Counted from the stretch's first letter, positions 22,434 through 33,099 are shown. The stretch: DNA of 64,000 nt from Catonia carolina (GCA_035578175.1 JAQMRL010000014.1:11260274-11324273), one strand, 5' to 3'. Program-made: numbers and translations. The notes: a model not told the origin generated them from the sequence alone.

Positions 22434-23781
22434 CGAGGGTAGGCTGATAAGTAATGCACACATGCTTGTAGAAGACGAACAAAAAGAAATAGCAAGATGG
22501 GGTAAATAACAAATTAAAGTACAAATCTTAACCTACCAAATTATCTATTTATTTTTCAATATAGTCACCGTTAAGCATTACACATTTCTCCCAACGTTTA
22601 ACAAGTTTTTTCATTCCGTCACTGAAAAATTCTTCCGACTTTCCTCGAACCCAGGACGCAATAGCTGCCTTCACCTCATTGTCCGAGCTGTAATGATTAC
22701 CCTTAAGGTCTCTCTTCAGTAGAGGAAAAAAATAAAAATCGCAAGGCGCAAGGTCGGGAGAATACGGAGGGTGTAAAATTGGTTGAAACTTCAGGTTTCT
22801 CAGAGCCTCTCCAGTTGCACGCGAAGTGTGTGGACGAGCATTGTCGTGTTGCAAAATTATTGGCGCCAGGTTGCCTCTAACACGACAAACTCGACGTCGG
22901 AGGTGTTTCAGAGTCTGTATATACTGAGCAGAATTTACCGTTGCCCCTCGTTCCAGATAATCAGTCACATAAACTCGGCGAGCATCCCAAAACACAGTCA
23001 AAAGAATTTTTTTTGCGGACGGTTGTGTTTTGAACTTTTTCACAACAGGAGAATGTGGATGACGATATTCAGCGCTCTGCCTTTTTTCTTCGGGATCGTA
23101 ATGATGAACCCATGACTCGTCCCCCGTCACAATATTCAAAAGAAAGTCGTCTCCTTCGTCACGGTAGCGCTTCAAAAGTTGTTCACAGCATTCCAATCGA
23201 CGCTGTTTATTCTCGTCTGTCAGACGGCGTGGTACCCATCGTGCACAGATTTTACGGTATCCCAATTGTTCAATAATGAAGCCAACACGTTCCTTAGATA
23301 TTCCAATTTGGTTTGCGATACGCTGTTGAGTGATTCGCCGGTCATTTTGAATCAAATCATCGATGAGTTTGCGACGATTATCGTCTGAGGCAGTGATTGG
23401 TCGTCCACTGCGTGTTTTGTCAACAATTAAGGCTTTTCCAGGTTGGCAATCACGAAATTTTATTACCCAACGATTCACAGTAGACCTATCAACAGTATCG
23501 TCACAATAAACAGCCTTTAAACGACGATAAATCTCACTAGGATTCACTTTCTCAGCAGTTAAAAATTCGATAACAGCGCGTTGTTTAATTCTCGTTGACA
23601 TAGCACCAGAACACGACGCCATACTTCCACTACTCAAAACAAACTGAATGAAAGCAACGCCTTCAAACTGCGCAGGCTTGTAGAGGAGAAATAGTACTTC
23701 CACATGCCACCAGGCGCGCTACTGAAGTTTATTTAGTTGTCTTCTACAAGCATGTGTGCATTACTTATCAGCCTACCCTCG
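22434..23781 (-). mobile_element. intact mariner-family transposon, 1,348 bp
   Basis: Left and right ends are identical inverted repeats of 43 bp (22434-22476 and 23739-23781) starting CGAGGGTAGGCTGATAAGTA, flanked by TA at 22432-22433 and 23782-23783. The element contains a single open transposase frame on the minus strand. Identical ends, an open frame and a clean target duplication point to a recent insertion that may still be mobile. Confidence 0.95.
22549..23703 (-). CDS. mariner transposase, DD34D, apparently intact
   Basis: 384 codons from ATG at 23703. A second ATG at 23622 (MASCSGAMSTR) gives 357 residues, closer to the usual 340-355, and seems the better start because the first 27 residues are hydrophobic and unlike a DNA-binding domain. 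Residue numbers here are for the long form. Helix-turn-helix region at about 36-95 (AVIEFLTAEK, EIYRRL, VNRWVIKF), second DNA-binding part to about 150, and the WVPRRLT motif at 156-162, equivalent to WVPHEL of mariners. Catalytic Asp195 (TGDESW), Asp287 (QHDNARPH) and Asp322 (YSPDLAPCDFYFF), with 34 residues between the last two, give the DD34D signature. The enzyme would cut and paste the element at TA sites. No frameshift or stop was seen; the stop codon is within 72 bp of the left inverted repeat. Confidence 0.95.
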   Translation of the reverse strand: MEVLFLLYKPAQFEGVAFIQFVLSSGSMASCSGAMSTRIKQRAVIEFLTAEKVNPSEIYRRLKAVYCDDTVDRSTVNRWVIKFRDCQPGKALIVDKTRSGRPITASDDNRRKLIDDLIQNDRRITQQRIANQIGISKERVGFIIEQLGYRKICARWVPRRLTDENKQRRLECCEQLLKRYRDEGDDFLLNIVTGDESWVHHYDPEEKRQSAEYRHPHSPVVKKFKTQPSAKKILLTVFWDARRVYVTDYLERGATVNSAQYIQTLKHLRRRVCRVRGNLAPIILQHDNARPHTSRATGEALRNLKFQPILHPPYSPDLAPCDFYFFPLLKRDLKGNHYSSDNEVKAAIASWVRGKSEEFFSDGMKKLVKRWEKCVMLNGDYIEK

Positions 23782-23939
23782 TAATTTAACACTCCACCTG
23801 CCCGTTATGGGCATGACTATTTTTATTATCAGCCAAAAAAATGTCAGCTAAATCTGTTTTGTTTTACATAGGTTCAAAAAAAACCTTCTTTTCTTGGTAA
23901 TGGACCTTCCGGGTTGATCTGTTAGTAATCTCGTCACCT

Positions 23940-24207
23940 TCAGTCAACAGAGGTGTAAAAGACATTAGTCAGAGTTATCTCCTCTGAGAGTAATGAATTT
24001 CACTATACAGCCAGACCCTTTGGTGAATGAAGTGAAGGTGTCATTTGCAGGGTGGAAAGTAGATGCTTTTCAGAGAGCCTGGCATGCTGATTAGCATATT
24101 TTTCCAATCGGTGAGGGAAGCAATGGCATATAACACTTCACTCCTCGTTTTACTTAGTAAAGCCTCTAGAGGTTCAAACTAACCTTTCAGTTGATTACCT
24201 AAATAAA
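23940..24207 (+). repeat. 393-bp retroposon family, 3' copy
   Basis: From AGAGGTGTAAAAGACATTAG to CTTTCAGTTGATTACCTAAA, without the 5' third. Confidence 0.75.
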
Positions 24208-24288
24208 AATCTTATCTAATAAATTACATACTCGTACTTCTATAAAACAAACGAATAAATGTTATTAACCTGTTATATTTCAACTTAC

Positions 24289-24350
24289 CCCAGGTTCAGC
24301 TGCTGATGAAATTCCATCCTTTCGCCAGATGAGTACCGACAAAAGGGAAG
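24289..24350 (-). CDS. chitin-binding (CBM14) protein, exon after signal peptide
   Basis: 62 nt between acceptor TTACAG (24356-24351) and donor GTAAGT (from 24288). In the frame that matches the next exon it reads (x)SLLSVLIWRKDGISSAAEPG, then YLDFDNLPE. The hydrophobic SLLSVLIW looks like the end of a signal peptide, which fits a secreted cuticular protein, and the other two frames do not continue the domain exon. One nucleotide of the first codon comes from an upstream exon carrying the start codon, which I could not find to the right; it may lie far upstream. Confidence 0.75.
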
Positions 24351-24396
24351 CTGTAACAAAAAAATAATTATATTTTATTCATTTTATACACGAAAA

Positions 24397-24612
24397 ATCT
24401 GGTGTGAAACACTCACACAACTTTCTTTTGCCAATGCAAATAATTAACAATATAACCTAACATTAATAATAATTCATTAGAAATAAACTAAAAAACATAA
24501 TTTTATTTTAATCATGAATGAATGATGCGAAATGAAAACCAACTTAGTTTGGCTTAATAAAAAGAAAAATTTGGTGAGAAACACTCACACGACTTTCTTT
24601 AGCCAATGCAAA
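24397..24612 (+). repeat. two 5'-end fragments of the Helentron/DINE-1-like element
   Basis: ATCTGGTGTGAAACACTCAC starts the first (to about 24555), and ATTTGGTGAGAAACACTCAC starts the second (about 24568-24612). Both keep the ACTTTCTTTNGCC motif. Confidence 0.75.
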
Positions 24613-24834
24613 TAATATTTCTTTCTCTTGAAGGAAACGTACAGCTCTTTAATTGTAGAAATAATAGGAGCCATTTCAAAAAGATTTATTAGGTATTGAA
24701 AAGAATACGTGCGAATTAAACAAGCAACGAATGTGTATTAATAAACGTACAAACAATATCTACAGTTAATTGTAGTGAGTGGGAGTCATCAGTAATAATA
24801 GTAAAGATGCGGTTACACGAGACTACTTTAAGGT

Positions 24835-24975
24835 TACACATGATGTGATGTGAAATAACGGAATAGGTTCCCATAAGCAACCCCATGGCCCAATGAGATA
24901 AGGATGATGTGTCGATGACGTACAGGCCGACCGTTCCTGACAGAGTACGGTTAATTGAACCCCGACCATCAAAGT
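24835..24975 (-). repeat. tRNA-derived SINE, family B, body fragment
   Basis: Reversed family body (CAACCCCATGGCCCAATGAG ... GGTTAATTGAACCCCGACC). Confidence 0.65.
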
Positions 24976-25229
24976 ATTTATTGCCAAATTTTGACAAAAA
25001 CGCGGGACTTCGCATAAATTACAACAAACTTTTCATAAATTCGCTGTAACTGGCGTAAAAGAAAACGGAGTTTCATGTTCGTTTTTTTAAAACATCTCTC
25101 AAAGTGTTTTAATGTCTCATAAAAATTTCAATTTTTTTGGATAAAATATTGATAAAAAAAGCCAAGTCTTTCGGAATTAGTGTTCGTAGAGTTAATATTC
25201 TAAAACCTACCAGTCCCAGAAGCGTTAAG

Positions 25230-25925
25230 AAACCCCATGATCCAATGAAATAAGGATGATACGAATGACGTGTATATGAGATGTGGTCTTGTACAGACTC
25301 AGGCCGATAATATTAAAAAGAGTATAGTCAATTGAACTCTAACTATCGAAGTGCACCAGTAACCACCTGTCTGGTATTCAAATCAGTATAAAAGTAACTA
25401 CCTTTACTAGGATTTGAACCAACAACCTTCGTCTCCGAAAATTAGCTGTTAAACAACTGATTCGCGGCGACAAGGTACTAGAATTTGAACCAGGAACCTT
25501 CTTCTCCGAAAATCAGCTGTTAAATAGCTGACTCGCGGCGACGAGGTACTAGAATTTGAACCAGGAACCTTCGTCTCCGAAAACCAGCTGTTAAACAACT
25601 GATTCGCGGCGACAAGGTACTAGAATTTGAACCAGGAACCTTCGTCTCCGAAAATCAGCTGTTAAATAGCTGACTCGCGGCGACGAGGTACTAGGATTTG
25701 AACCAGGAACCTTCGTCTCCGAAAGTCAGCTGTTAAACAACTGATTCGCGGCGCCGAGGTACTAGAATTTGAACCAGGAACCTTCGTCTCCGAAAATCAG
25801 CTGTTAAACAGCTGACTCGCGGCGACGAGGTACTAGAATTTGAACCAGGAACCTTCGTCTCCGAAAATCAGCTGTTAAACAACTGATTCGCGGTACCGAC
25901 TTTACTTTTAGACCAAGCCGGTGGG
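25230..25925 (-). repeat. SINE family B copy with head expanded into a 71-bp tandem array
   Basis: The body (25240-25400, reversed) leads into about seven tandem 71-bp units at about 25403-25895. Each unit contains a B-box-like sequence (reversed GGTTCAAATTC) and the CAGCTGTTTAACAGCTG-type segment. The array ends in the A-box part (CCGACTTTACTTTTAGACCA) at 25895-25925. Unit spacing is constant at 71 bp (GGTACT at 25474, 25545, 25616, 25687, 25758, 25829). Confidence 0.85.
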
Positions 25926-25975
25926 TTAAAATTTAATTTCACATATGATTTAATTTTCTGTGTTCTCCAAATACA

Positions 25976-26144
25976 GCCGGTCGCATTGGCGCAGTTGGTA
26001 ACGTGCTCGCCGCTCATCACGCGGTCTTGGGTTCGAATCCCATTCAGGCCCGGCATATTTTCATACGTTACAAAAAATCATTTCATCCTTCACCGTCTGC
26101 ATTAGCAGTAATTGCAGAACAGTCGGACGTTAAACAAAAAAAAA
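25976..26144 (+). repeat. tRNA-derived SINE, family A, complete with 12-bp target duplication
   Basis: A box TTGGCGCAGTTGG, B box GGTTCGAATCC, unrelated body (ATACGTTACAAA ... GTCGGACGTTAAAC) and A-rich tail. The duplication TCTCCAAATACA flanks it at 25964-25975 and 26145-26156, proof of target-primed retrotransposition. Confidence 0.9.
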
Positions 26145-26156
26145 TCTCCAAATACA

Positions 26157-27350
26157 TGAAAATTTAATTGATCTACATACAGTATACAGTTGCATTATGT
26201 TATGGATAAAACATAGCAACTAAACGTTATGTGAAATTAATAATGACAATGACCTATCATTTAAATAAATACTTTTGAGTTAGTAATTCACACGTTGATG
26301 AGACGGATAAATGATACAATCAACACTTAATTATTATAATGAAAGTTTTCTTAATATAGAGAGATATTTACGGGAAAGAAATCGTACGCACAGATAGTAA
26401 TTAGTATATCTAATTTATTCATTATATTCATGATTGATATACAAAATATTTGGTGTGAAACAATCACACGACTTTCTCTTGCCAATGCAAATAATGAAAA
26501 GTAGGTAATTATATAGAATCAGGGCCCGTCACCGATTGTAAAGATTTCTTTTGAAATCGATACTTTTTTGGGCGCTGAATTCGAATATGAAATTATTTAT
26601 AAGCCCTTTTCTATCATGTACCGACATAACCTCACTTGTTCGTATGTTTCAATTTGCCGTTTTATTTGAATTCATTTACACTTTAAATGAACACTAAAAT
26701 GTTAAAATGTCCCTATTTCAACTAATTTACCTATTGACCAAAGATGTGTATTTGAATATTTGTATATTGACGAAATTGCTAACTGACTAACATCTAACTT
26801 TTAAGATACTGTGACGCATTACAAGCTGTACGAAAATATTAAAATGCGTACACTACCCGATAACATTTCATTTAAAACTGCAAATAACAACCAATAACCT
26901 GTAAGACAGGTTCAATTATTAAATTTTCCTGTATTACAGTTAAATTTTTTTATTAAAAAATTAGCCTGTAAAACTGCATATAGTAACCAATATAACCTTA
27001 TTACGGGTAGGTTATCGGTTTTTAAGTACATTTATTATAACTGCATAGAACAACCGAAAACCTACTCAAAATTTACTAAATAATCAAGATTAATTTTCGG
27101 TGTACACCATTATGTGGTAGGAGTGATGACGTCATAGGTTACGGTTAGTTTGAAATGTTGTAAATCATTAATAAATATATTTTTTAATGATTAAATAATT
27201 AAATTTGTAAATATAGTAGTCAAACATTATTAATTGGCTGTGAGCATTGATACGAAAATGAAGGGTAATAATATAACGGCAAAATTGAAAATTACAAAAA
27301 AGTGAGGTTATATCGGCAGATGATAAAAAAAACTTATTTTAGATCAGAGT
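26157..27350. other. no gene recognised; one short repeat fragment
   Basis: AT-rich. A 5'-end fragment of the Helentron/DINE-1-like family (TTTGGTGTGAAACAATCAC) lies at 26446-26510. The rest has only short open frames. Confidence 0.4.
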
Positions 27351-27354
27351 TTTC

Positions 27355-28290
27355 TTTATAATATGAATATTTTAAAAGTTAAATTTCATGATCCGTTTTA
27401 ATATGCCGGCCATTTTTTAAAAAAGTGCTTTTTTGGCTCCACGTAAAGGAAGGGAATTGATTTTTGAACTGAACCATGCATTTTCATGACAGTATTATGT
27501 TAAGAAAACCGTTTAATTTTTTTTATAAAAACATTGTTAAATAATTCAAAATGAGCTACGGAATGAGTTGCAGCAGGAAAAACACAGAAATTTGTATTTT
27601 GAAACGACTATACTTGGAGCGGATACTGCTATAGAGCTCAGTTTCCTCTCAAGAAGTTTAGAGGCTAATAGAATTTTCTATTAACACCACATATCTATTT
27701 CTAACTGCCCATAACAGACAGGTGGAGTGTCAAATTATTTACACTCAATCTGTTAGTTGCAGGGCTAAAATAAATAGTTCTGTTTCTACATGGTCAGCCA
27801 ATAAAATGACTGAATCATTTAAGAACAGAAGAGGTAGAGGTGTAAAGGACACTAGTCAGAGTTACCTCCTCTGAAAGTAATGAATTTCACTATACAGCCA
27901 GACCCTGTGGTGAATGAAGTGAAGGTGTCATTTGCAGAGTGGAAAATATGTGCTTTTTAGAGGGCCCGGCATGCTGATAAGCGTACTTTTCCATTCAGTG
28001 AGGAAGGCAATGGTAAACCACCTCACTCCTCGTTTTACTTAGTAAAACCTCTAGAGGTTCAAACCAGCCTTTTGGCTGATGACCTAAACAACAACAAATC
28101 TATTTCTAATTAAAAATGGAAAATACGATCATGGCACAATACTGCTGTAAAAAAATGCATGGTTCAGTCCATAAATCATTTCCCTATCTTTACGTGAAGC
28201 CAAAATACACTTAAAAAAAATGGCCGGTATTTTAAAACGGAACATCAGACTTCTATTTGTAAATGTTCCTATAGAAAAAACTCTGATCTT
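27355..28290. repeat. inverted-repeat element, arms about 170 bp
   Basis: 27355-27525 (GATCAGAGTTTTCTTTATAA ... GAACTGAACCATGCATTTT) is repeated in reverse at about 28125-28290. Both arms carry ATNCCGGCCATTTTTT and CACGTAAAG. The roughly 600-bp centre holds a later retroposon insertion (27705-28097). Probably a non-autonomous DNA element with long subterminal inverted repeats; outer boundaries not defined. Confidence 0.65.
27705..28097 (+). repeat. 393-bp (AAC)n retroposon, complete reference copy
   Basis: Flanked by a 12-bp target duplication ATCTATTTCTAA (27693-27704 and 28098-28109). It begins CTGCCCATAACAGACAGGTG and ends in a GCCTTTTGGCTGATGACC-type hairpin and an AACAACA tail. No open frame is conserved among copies. 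The duplication and tail show retroposition; no clear tRNA head is visible, so it may be a SINE of other origin or the 3' end of a LINE. Confidence 0.9.
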
Positions 28291-28964
28291 CAACGTACTT
28301 AAACGCCGTTCTTTTACGAAAAGCCTGCACGGAGTAACGGACGTTTAAAAACCACATTAACGGAAAACTGGCTAAAATCTGAGTACTCTTTAAGTACTGT
28401 TTATGTGTAAATTGCTGTATCTCCGACTAGTTTCAAAATAAAATAATCTAAGTCAAACCAATCAACGCAGGAAACAAGAGGCTTTAATTTAATGTAGTGT
28501 TAAAAAATATTCATTGTTTTTTTTTTAAATACAACTCTTCGAACGAGTGCGGACATAGCTATTGAATTTGTCGATTGAAACTTTTGCCCACCTTATATTT
28601 ATTTACATAAAAAGAGAAAGAGCAATAAAAATCGGATCCTTATTATTTTTTCACTTCCGACGTCGTGAGAGGTACAAGTAAAACAAAACTAGGTTACTAG
28701 TTATGTACCAGGCTATATTTATTTATTATTCTTTACTCAGGTATAATCAGCATTCGTATACCACCACCTCTTACGCATCAACTACAGGGGGTTAAGAAAG
28801 TTAAACTTGAAAGAAGGATAAAATTATTTAAATGTATAAGAAGTTAAACAAAACTATCGACATTTATTGTGGAAAATAGTTAATTATTATTGAATAATAT
28901 AAAGAAAACAATTAATGTCCCATCAAAAATTTTCTATGGTGAATTACCATATGGGCATAATTGC

Positions 28965-29115
28965 CCATAACAGGCAGGTGAATTGTAAAATTTTTGCACT
29001 CGATCTGCTAGTTTGAGGGCTACAAAAAAAGTTATGTTTTTAATATGTGGTCAGCCAATTATATGATTTAACTATGTAAGAACAGAAGAGGGACAGATGT
29101 AAATGACACTATAGT
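28965..29115 (+). repeat. 393-bp retroposon family, 5' fragment
   Basis: ATTGCCCATAACAGGCAGGTG to AGAACAGAAGAGGGACAG; the 3' two-thirds are missing. Confidence 0.7.
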
Positions 29116-29192
29116 CGATTTCAGGTTCAGAATGCAGTACGGGAAGTCCATAAGCAAAGTATTTCATATGGGAGTTTGAGCGCTACTACACT

Positions 29193-30849
29193 TGTAACGT
29201 CTGGTCTTCAGACCGTTACAGATTTTATTTTAAATTTTATATTTGCGGTGGTTGTTTAGTTATCTACTCATCAGCTGTTTGTCGTTGCGGTGGCCTATTT
29301 TTCTAATTAGGTACTGCTGCCGAATTAATTGAAAACTTTCCTGGTTGGACACAGAGAGTCATGTCTCGACTGTGTAAACGAAAGGACGTACATTACTACT
29401 CAGTAATGTTACGGGCCTAATTACTGTTTTAACTTTTAGTAAAAAAGTTTTATTGTTATTATTATCTTTTATTATGTATTGAACTGTGCGTTTTCCGGTA
29501 TTTATAATTTTTTTTTTGTTTGCCGTATCTATCTTATTAAGTCTTTTCGGTATTCGGCAATTTGTATTTAATGAAATGTGATTCGAATATTTCGCCCAAT
29601 TTAATATTGGATTCCAATCCTGGGACTTCAATTCCAATCCTGGTGCTACGTTTTTCAACCCTGGGACTGTGAAATCTATTCTTTGGGACGTGCAACACGA
29701 TACTCGGATCATGAGTTTCGATTCCCGCATTGGTGAAATTCTTTCGCCAACAATCACATTAAATTGGTCAACGTTTCCTGAATTACTTGATAATGCTGTT
29801 TACTTGTCGTCCAAGCTAGATGAAGGCTTATTAAACACGTCAGTAATATATCGTAATGAGTGTTGTCTGCTAATTGGTATGATGTTTTTTTATTTTTATT
29901 ATTTTGGGAAAAAAGTATCTTATTGCTTCGAAACTTATTTGAAAGTGGCAACTGATTAATTTAGTAAAGATCATCCCATACTAATGTATTGTCTTGTCGA
30001 TTTTCTTACACTGGGCAGGAATTTATGTGTCATTAATTGACCTGTTTGGACTTTTCTTTCTAAAATTTATTTGCTGGAAAAACGTAATTTAATTAAGGAA
30101 CGTGGACTAAGTAAATGTTATTAATTCATTCCCGATTTTTCTAAATTTATTATTCTTCTATTTGTTTTCTGTTTATTATTTATTAAAATGAAATTATGTA
30201 ACTTAAAGGTTAGCCAGTGAAAACCTGGAATATTATTATACAATTAATTATGTATATCAAAAATATGTAAGTTTAAGATTTATTAATTTACTCCTGATTT
30301 AAAATTTATTTCATATGTTTCAATTTAACTTCTGTTTTCTTAATTATAAAATTTGTGTAACTGAAAGATTACTAGTGAAACCTAAAATGTTATTACACAT
30401 TTAATTATGTACATCCTAGAACATATAAATTTAAAGTTTATTAATTTTTTTATTTGAAAGCTAGCATGCTCAGCTGTAAAAAGAATTAAATTTAAATAAT
30501 TTTGATTACACAAAATTTGATGTTATTTAACTAATGTATCTTTAACTTTTTGGATACTTTATTAACTTGATATTAACAACTAGTTACTTAATGAAATACA
30601 ATTTTGGATTTTTGGTTATATTTGATTGTCCATTTATTTAAAGCTTGTTAATTTTGTATTAACATTGGTGTTTATACCTTTTTGTTAATTTTATTATATT
30701 AAATTATTTTGGTTTTATCCACCTTTTAAATTTGTATTCATTTGTTTATGCAGCACAACCTGAGTGTATTTATGGTTTTCTTAGCTTCCTTTCCTTTCTT
30801 TTGTTAACGCCCCTACCAACCTATCGATGTAGATAGAGGGGCCGTTACA
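29193..30849. mobile_element. solo LTR, about 1.66 kb, with 4-bp target duplication
   Basis: Starts TGTAACG and ends CGTTACA (TG...CA termini as inverted repeat), flanked by CACT on both sides (29189-29192 and 30850-30853). No gag-pol sequence is present, so this is best read as a solo LTR left after recombination between two LTRs of a gypsy-like element. Open frames on both strands near 29.4-29.9 kb are repeat-internal and match no known domain. Confidence 0.65.
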
Positions 30850-31030
30850 CACTAACTAAAAATATCGACTCCTCGCCGCATAACCTTCTCATTTACAAAA
30901 TTCTATTGAATAACGTAATACGAAACATACTTAATACTGTATGTGTATCCTTTTAAAGAACAGGTACGGACAAGTATTACAGTAATGGTATTATTTCCAA
31001 TTTTATTGTTTTTTAATTATTTTAAAGTAA

Positions 31031-31968
31031 AAAATCTGGTGTGAAAAACTCACACAACTTTCTCTTGTCAATGCAAATAATAACCAATATAACCTAACAT
31101 TAGTAATAAAACACCATAAATAAACAAACTAACCTCAAAAAACATAACCTTATTTTAATCATAAATGAAAGACGCAAATTATGAAAATCAAACTCAGTTT
31201 GGCTTTAAAATACGGAAAATCACTCTTTCAAGCTAAACTAGGCTCTGTAGAAAAAAATGCTCTAAATAAAAGTTGTAGATCTTTTAATTTCCTAAAAATT
31301 TGATTATACTTTTTGTCGTAAAATGCATAGGGTAAAAATTTTTAAATTATCAATTTTTTACACGATTTCGTGAGAGAAAAAACAGTAAATCGCTAATTAC
31401 CGCTAAACTAAGCGTTATACAAAAACATTTTACAAATAAAAGTTGTAGGATTTTAAATTCTCTACATTTTCTATTATATAAATTTTTACGCTAAAGTGCA
31501 TATTAAAGCCGTAATCTTAAAAAAAAATTTTTTACGTGAAAAAACCTCACCAAGAATTTCAGCAAACATGGCGTCTACCCTATCTTGTAGAGCCTAAAAA
31601 ATTTAGTAAACCAGGCGATTTTTAAAAAAATCGTAGGACCAGTTATTGAGAAAATCGCAAAAAAGTGAAAAATTACACGAATAAACTACCTACTTCCGGT
31701 TGACCGATTTTGATGAAAATGTTTGTGTCGGGTCCGGTAGTGATATATAACTTAAGTTTCAAGTTTCAAGTTCGTACAATGTTATGTTCTTGAGATATTT
31801 TGTGTACACACGCGCGCGCGCGCGCAAACACACACAGACCAATCGCTAAAAACATATTTTTGGGTTCAGGGGGTCTGAAAACGTATAGATCCGGTGAAAA
31901 CTCGATTTTGAAAAATCGACATAAAAGAATACTTTCCTTCGTAATATTCATATAGGCAAGAGAAAGTA
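31031..31968 (+). mobile_element. Helentron/DINE-1-like element, best full-length copy
   Basis: Reference copy, about 940 bp. The 5' end TCTGGTGTGAAAAACTCAC is followed by CAACTTTCTCTTGTC. The body holds several segments of self-complementary sequence, then a CG/CA tract (31808-31838), then the conserved GGGTTCAGGGGGTCTGAAAA. It ends with ATATTCATATAGG next to GGCAAGAGAAAGTA. It has no protein-coding frame. No target duplication is seen, as expected for rolling-circle elements. Confidence 0.8.
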
Positions 31969-32685
31969 AAAATAGTTATTCTTTAATGTCAATAATTATT
32001 GGGATAAAAATATACTGTTCTTCAAATAAAAGTGACGTATCATTTCAGCTGTCGGTGTTTCTGTAAGGGACATAATAAATATTTTTTCATAGAACTATAA
32101 AGACAAGAAAGTCGAAATTATTGTGATATATAGTTTTATAGGTTTAATAACGGATAAACAAAGTTATTAGCTGGTAAAATAAAAAAGATATATTTACATT
32201 CGAGATTAATTTTTCTGGAATAACACAATAATAATTCCTTTTGAGTGGGCTGTTGTCATGAAAAAAGTAATTATTTCAAACTAGTTTATTATTTATGTTC
32301 CCGTCCAACATATGGCTTGTCATACATCAAATTACAGAAAAAAATCAATAAAACACTTATATCGTCATGGAAAGAAAAAATTTATTTAATGTGAAACGCA
32401 AAAACATGTGACGACATTTAAACGTCTAACTTTGTACGAGCGTATCTTATCTAAATATCAGAGTACAATAATAACATTTATAGCGTAATAAAATACGATT
32501 CATTAGGAAGCGATAGCATTTTTTCAGAATGTTTTTATTAAAAATGAGCTTGTTAAGCAAAATTCTAAATATTTTTGCCCGTGACCTTCGGATGGTGTCG
32601 GCGGAAGAGAGTCATTGTATTGGCTGTGCCTGATGTTTTCCGTACGGCTGATAACACAGCGGCTTCTCATAAGAGCTGTACTGCA
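31969..32685. other. no gene or known repeat recognised
   Basis: AT-rich intergenic or intronic DNA with only short open frames. Confidence 0.4.
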
Positions 32686-32689
32686 TTCT

Positions 32690-32955
32690 GAACGTGAAAT
32701 GGAGTCACAGTTGTCTCCTCTGAAGGTAATGAATTTCATTATACAGCTAGATCCTGTGGTGAATGAAGTGAAGTTGTCATTTGCAGGGTGCAGAGAAGAT
32801 TCTTTTCAGAGGGCGTGGTATGCTGATAAGCTTAGGCTACTTTTGTACTCGGTGAGGAAGACAATTGTAAACCACCTGACTCCTCGTTTTACTTAGTAAA
32901 ACCTCTAGAGGTTCAAACCAGCCTTTCGGCTGTAGACCTAAACAACAGCATTTTA
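32690..32955 (+). repeat. 393-bp retroposon family, 3' copy
   Basis: From GAAATGGAGTCACAGTTGTC to CTTTCGGCTGTAGACCTAAA and AACA. It carries GCTAGATC, so its reverse has the TA used as target in another copy (see 44193). Confidence 0.75.
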
Positions 32956-33099
32956 CGATAAAAATGTATATAATTAATTATAATAATAAATTATAGTAAA
33001 TTACAATACCTACAACATGTTTTTAAAGTTTTCTTCTCTACAGAGCCAAGTTTTACAGGCAATTAATTACTGATTTTGTGTAATTTCATTTTGTATTGT

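Larger units (their letters stand above)
22068..23815 (-). repeat. 393-bp retroposon copy split by the intact mariner
   Basis: Reversed copy. It occupies 22068-22433 and resumes at 23784-23815 (ATTTAACACTCCACCTGCCC). Joining the two parts at one TA restores the order seen in other copies (GAGTGCAAATAATTTAACACTCC). Confidence 0.9.

Noticed and set aside
22783..23388. Plus-strand frames over the mariner
   Set aside because: Antisense shadows of the transposase.
25403..25895. Regular 71-bp repeats considered as a CRISPR array
   Set aside because: There are no unique spacers; the whole unit repeats and contains SINE sequence, and the genome is eukaryotic.
29359..29959. Open frames on both strands considered as genes
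   Set aside because: They fall within the solo LTR (TGTAACG...CGTTACA with CACT duplication) and show no domain.
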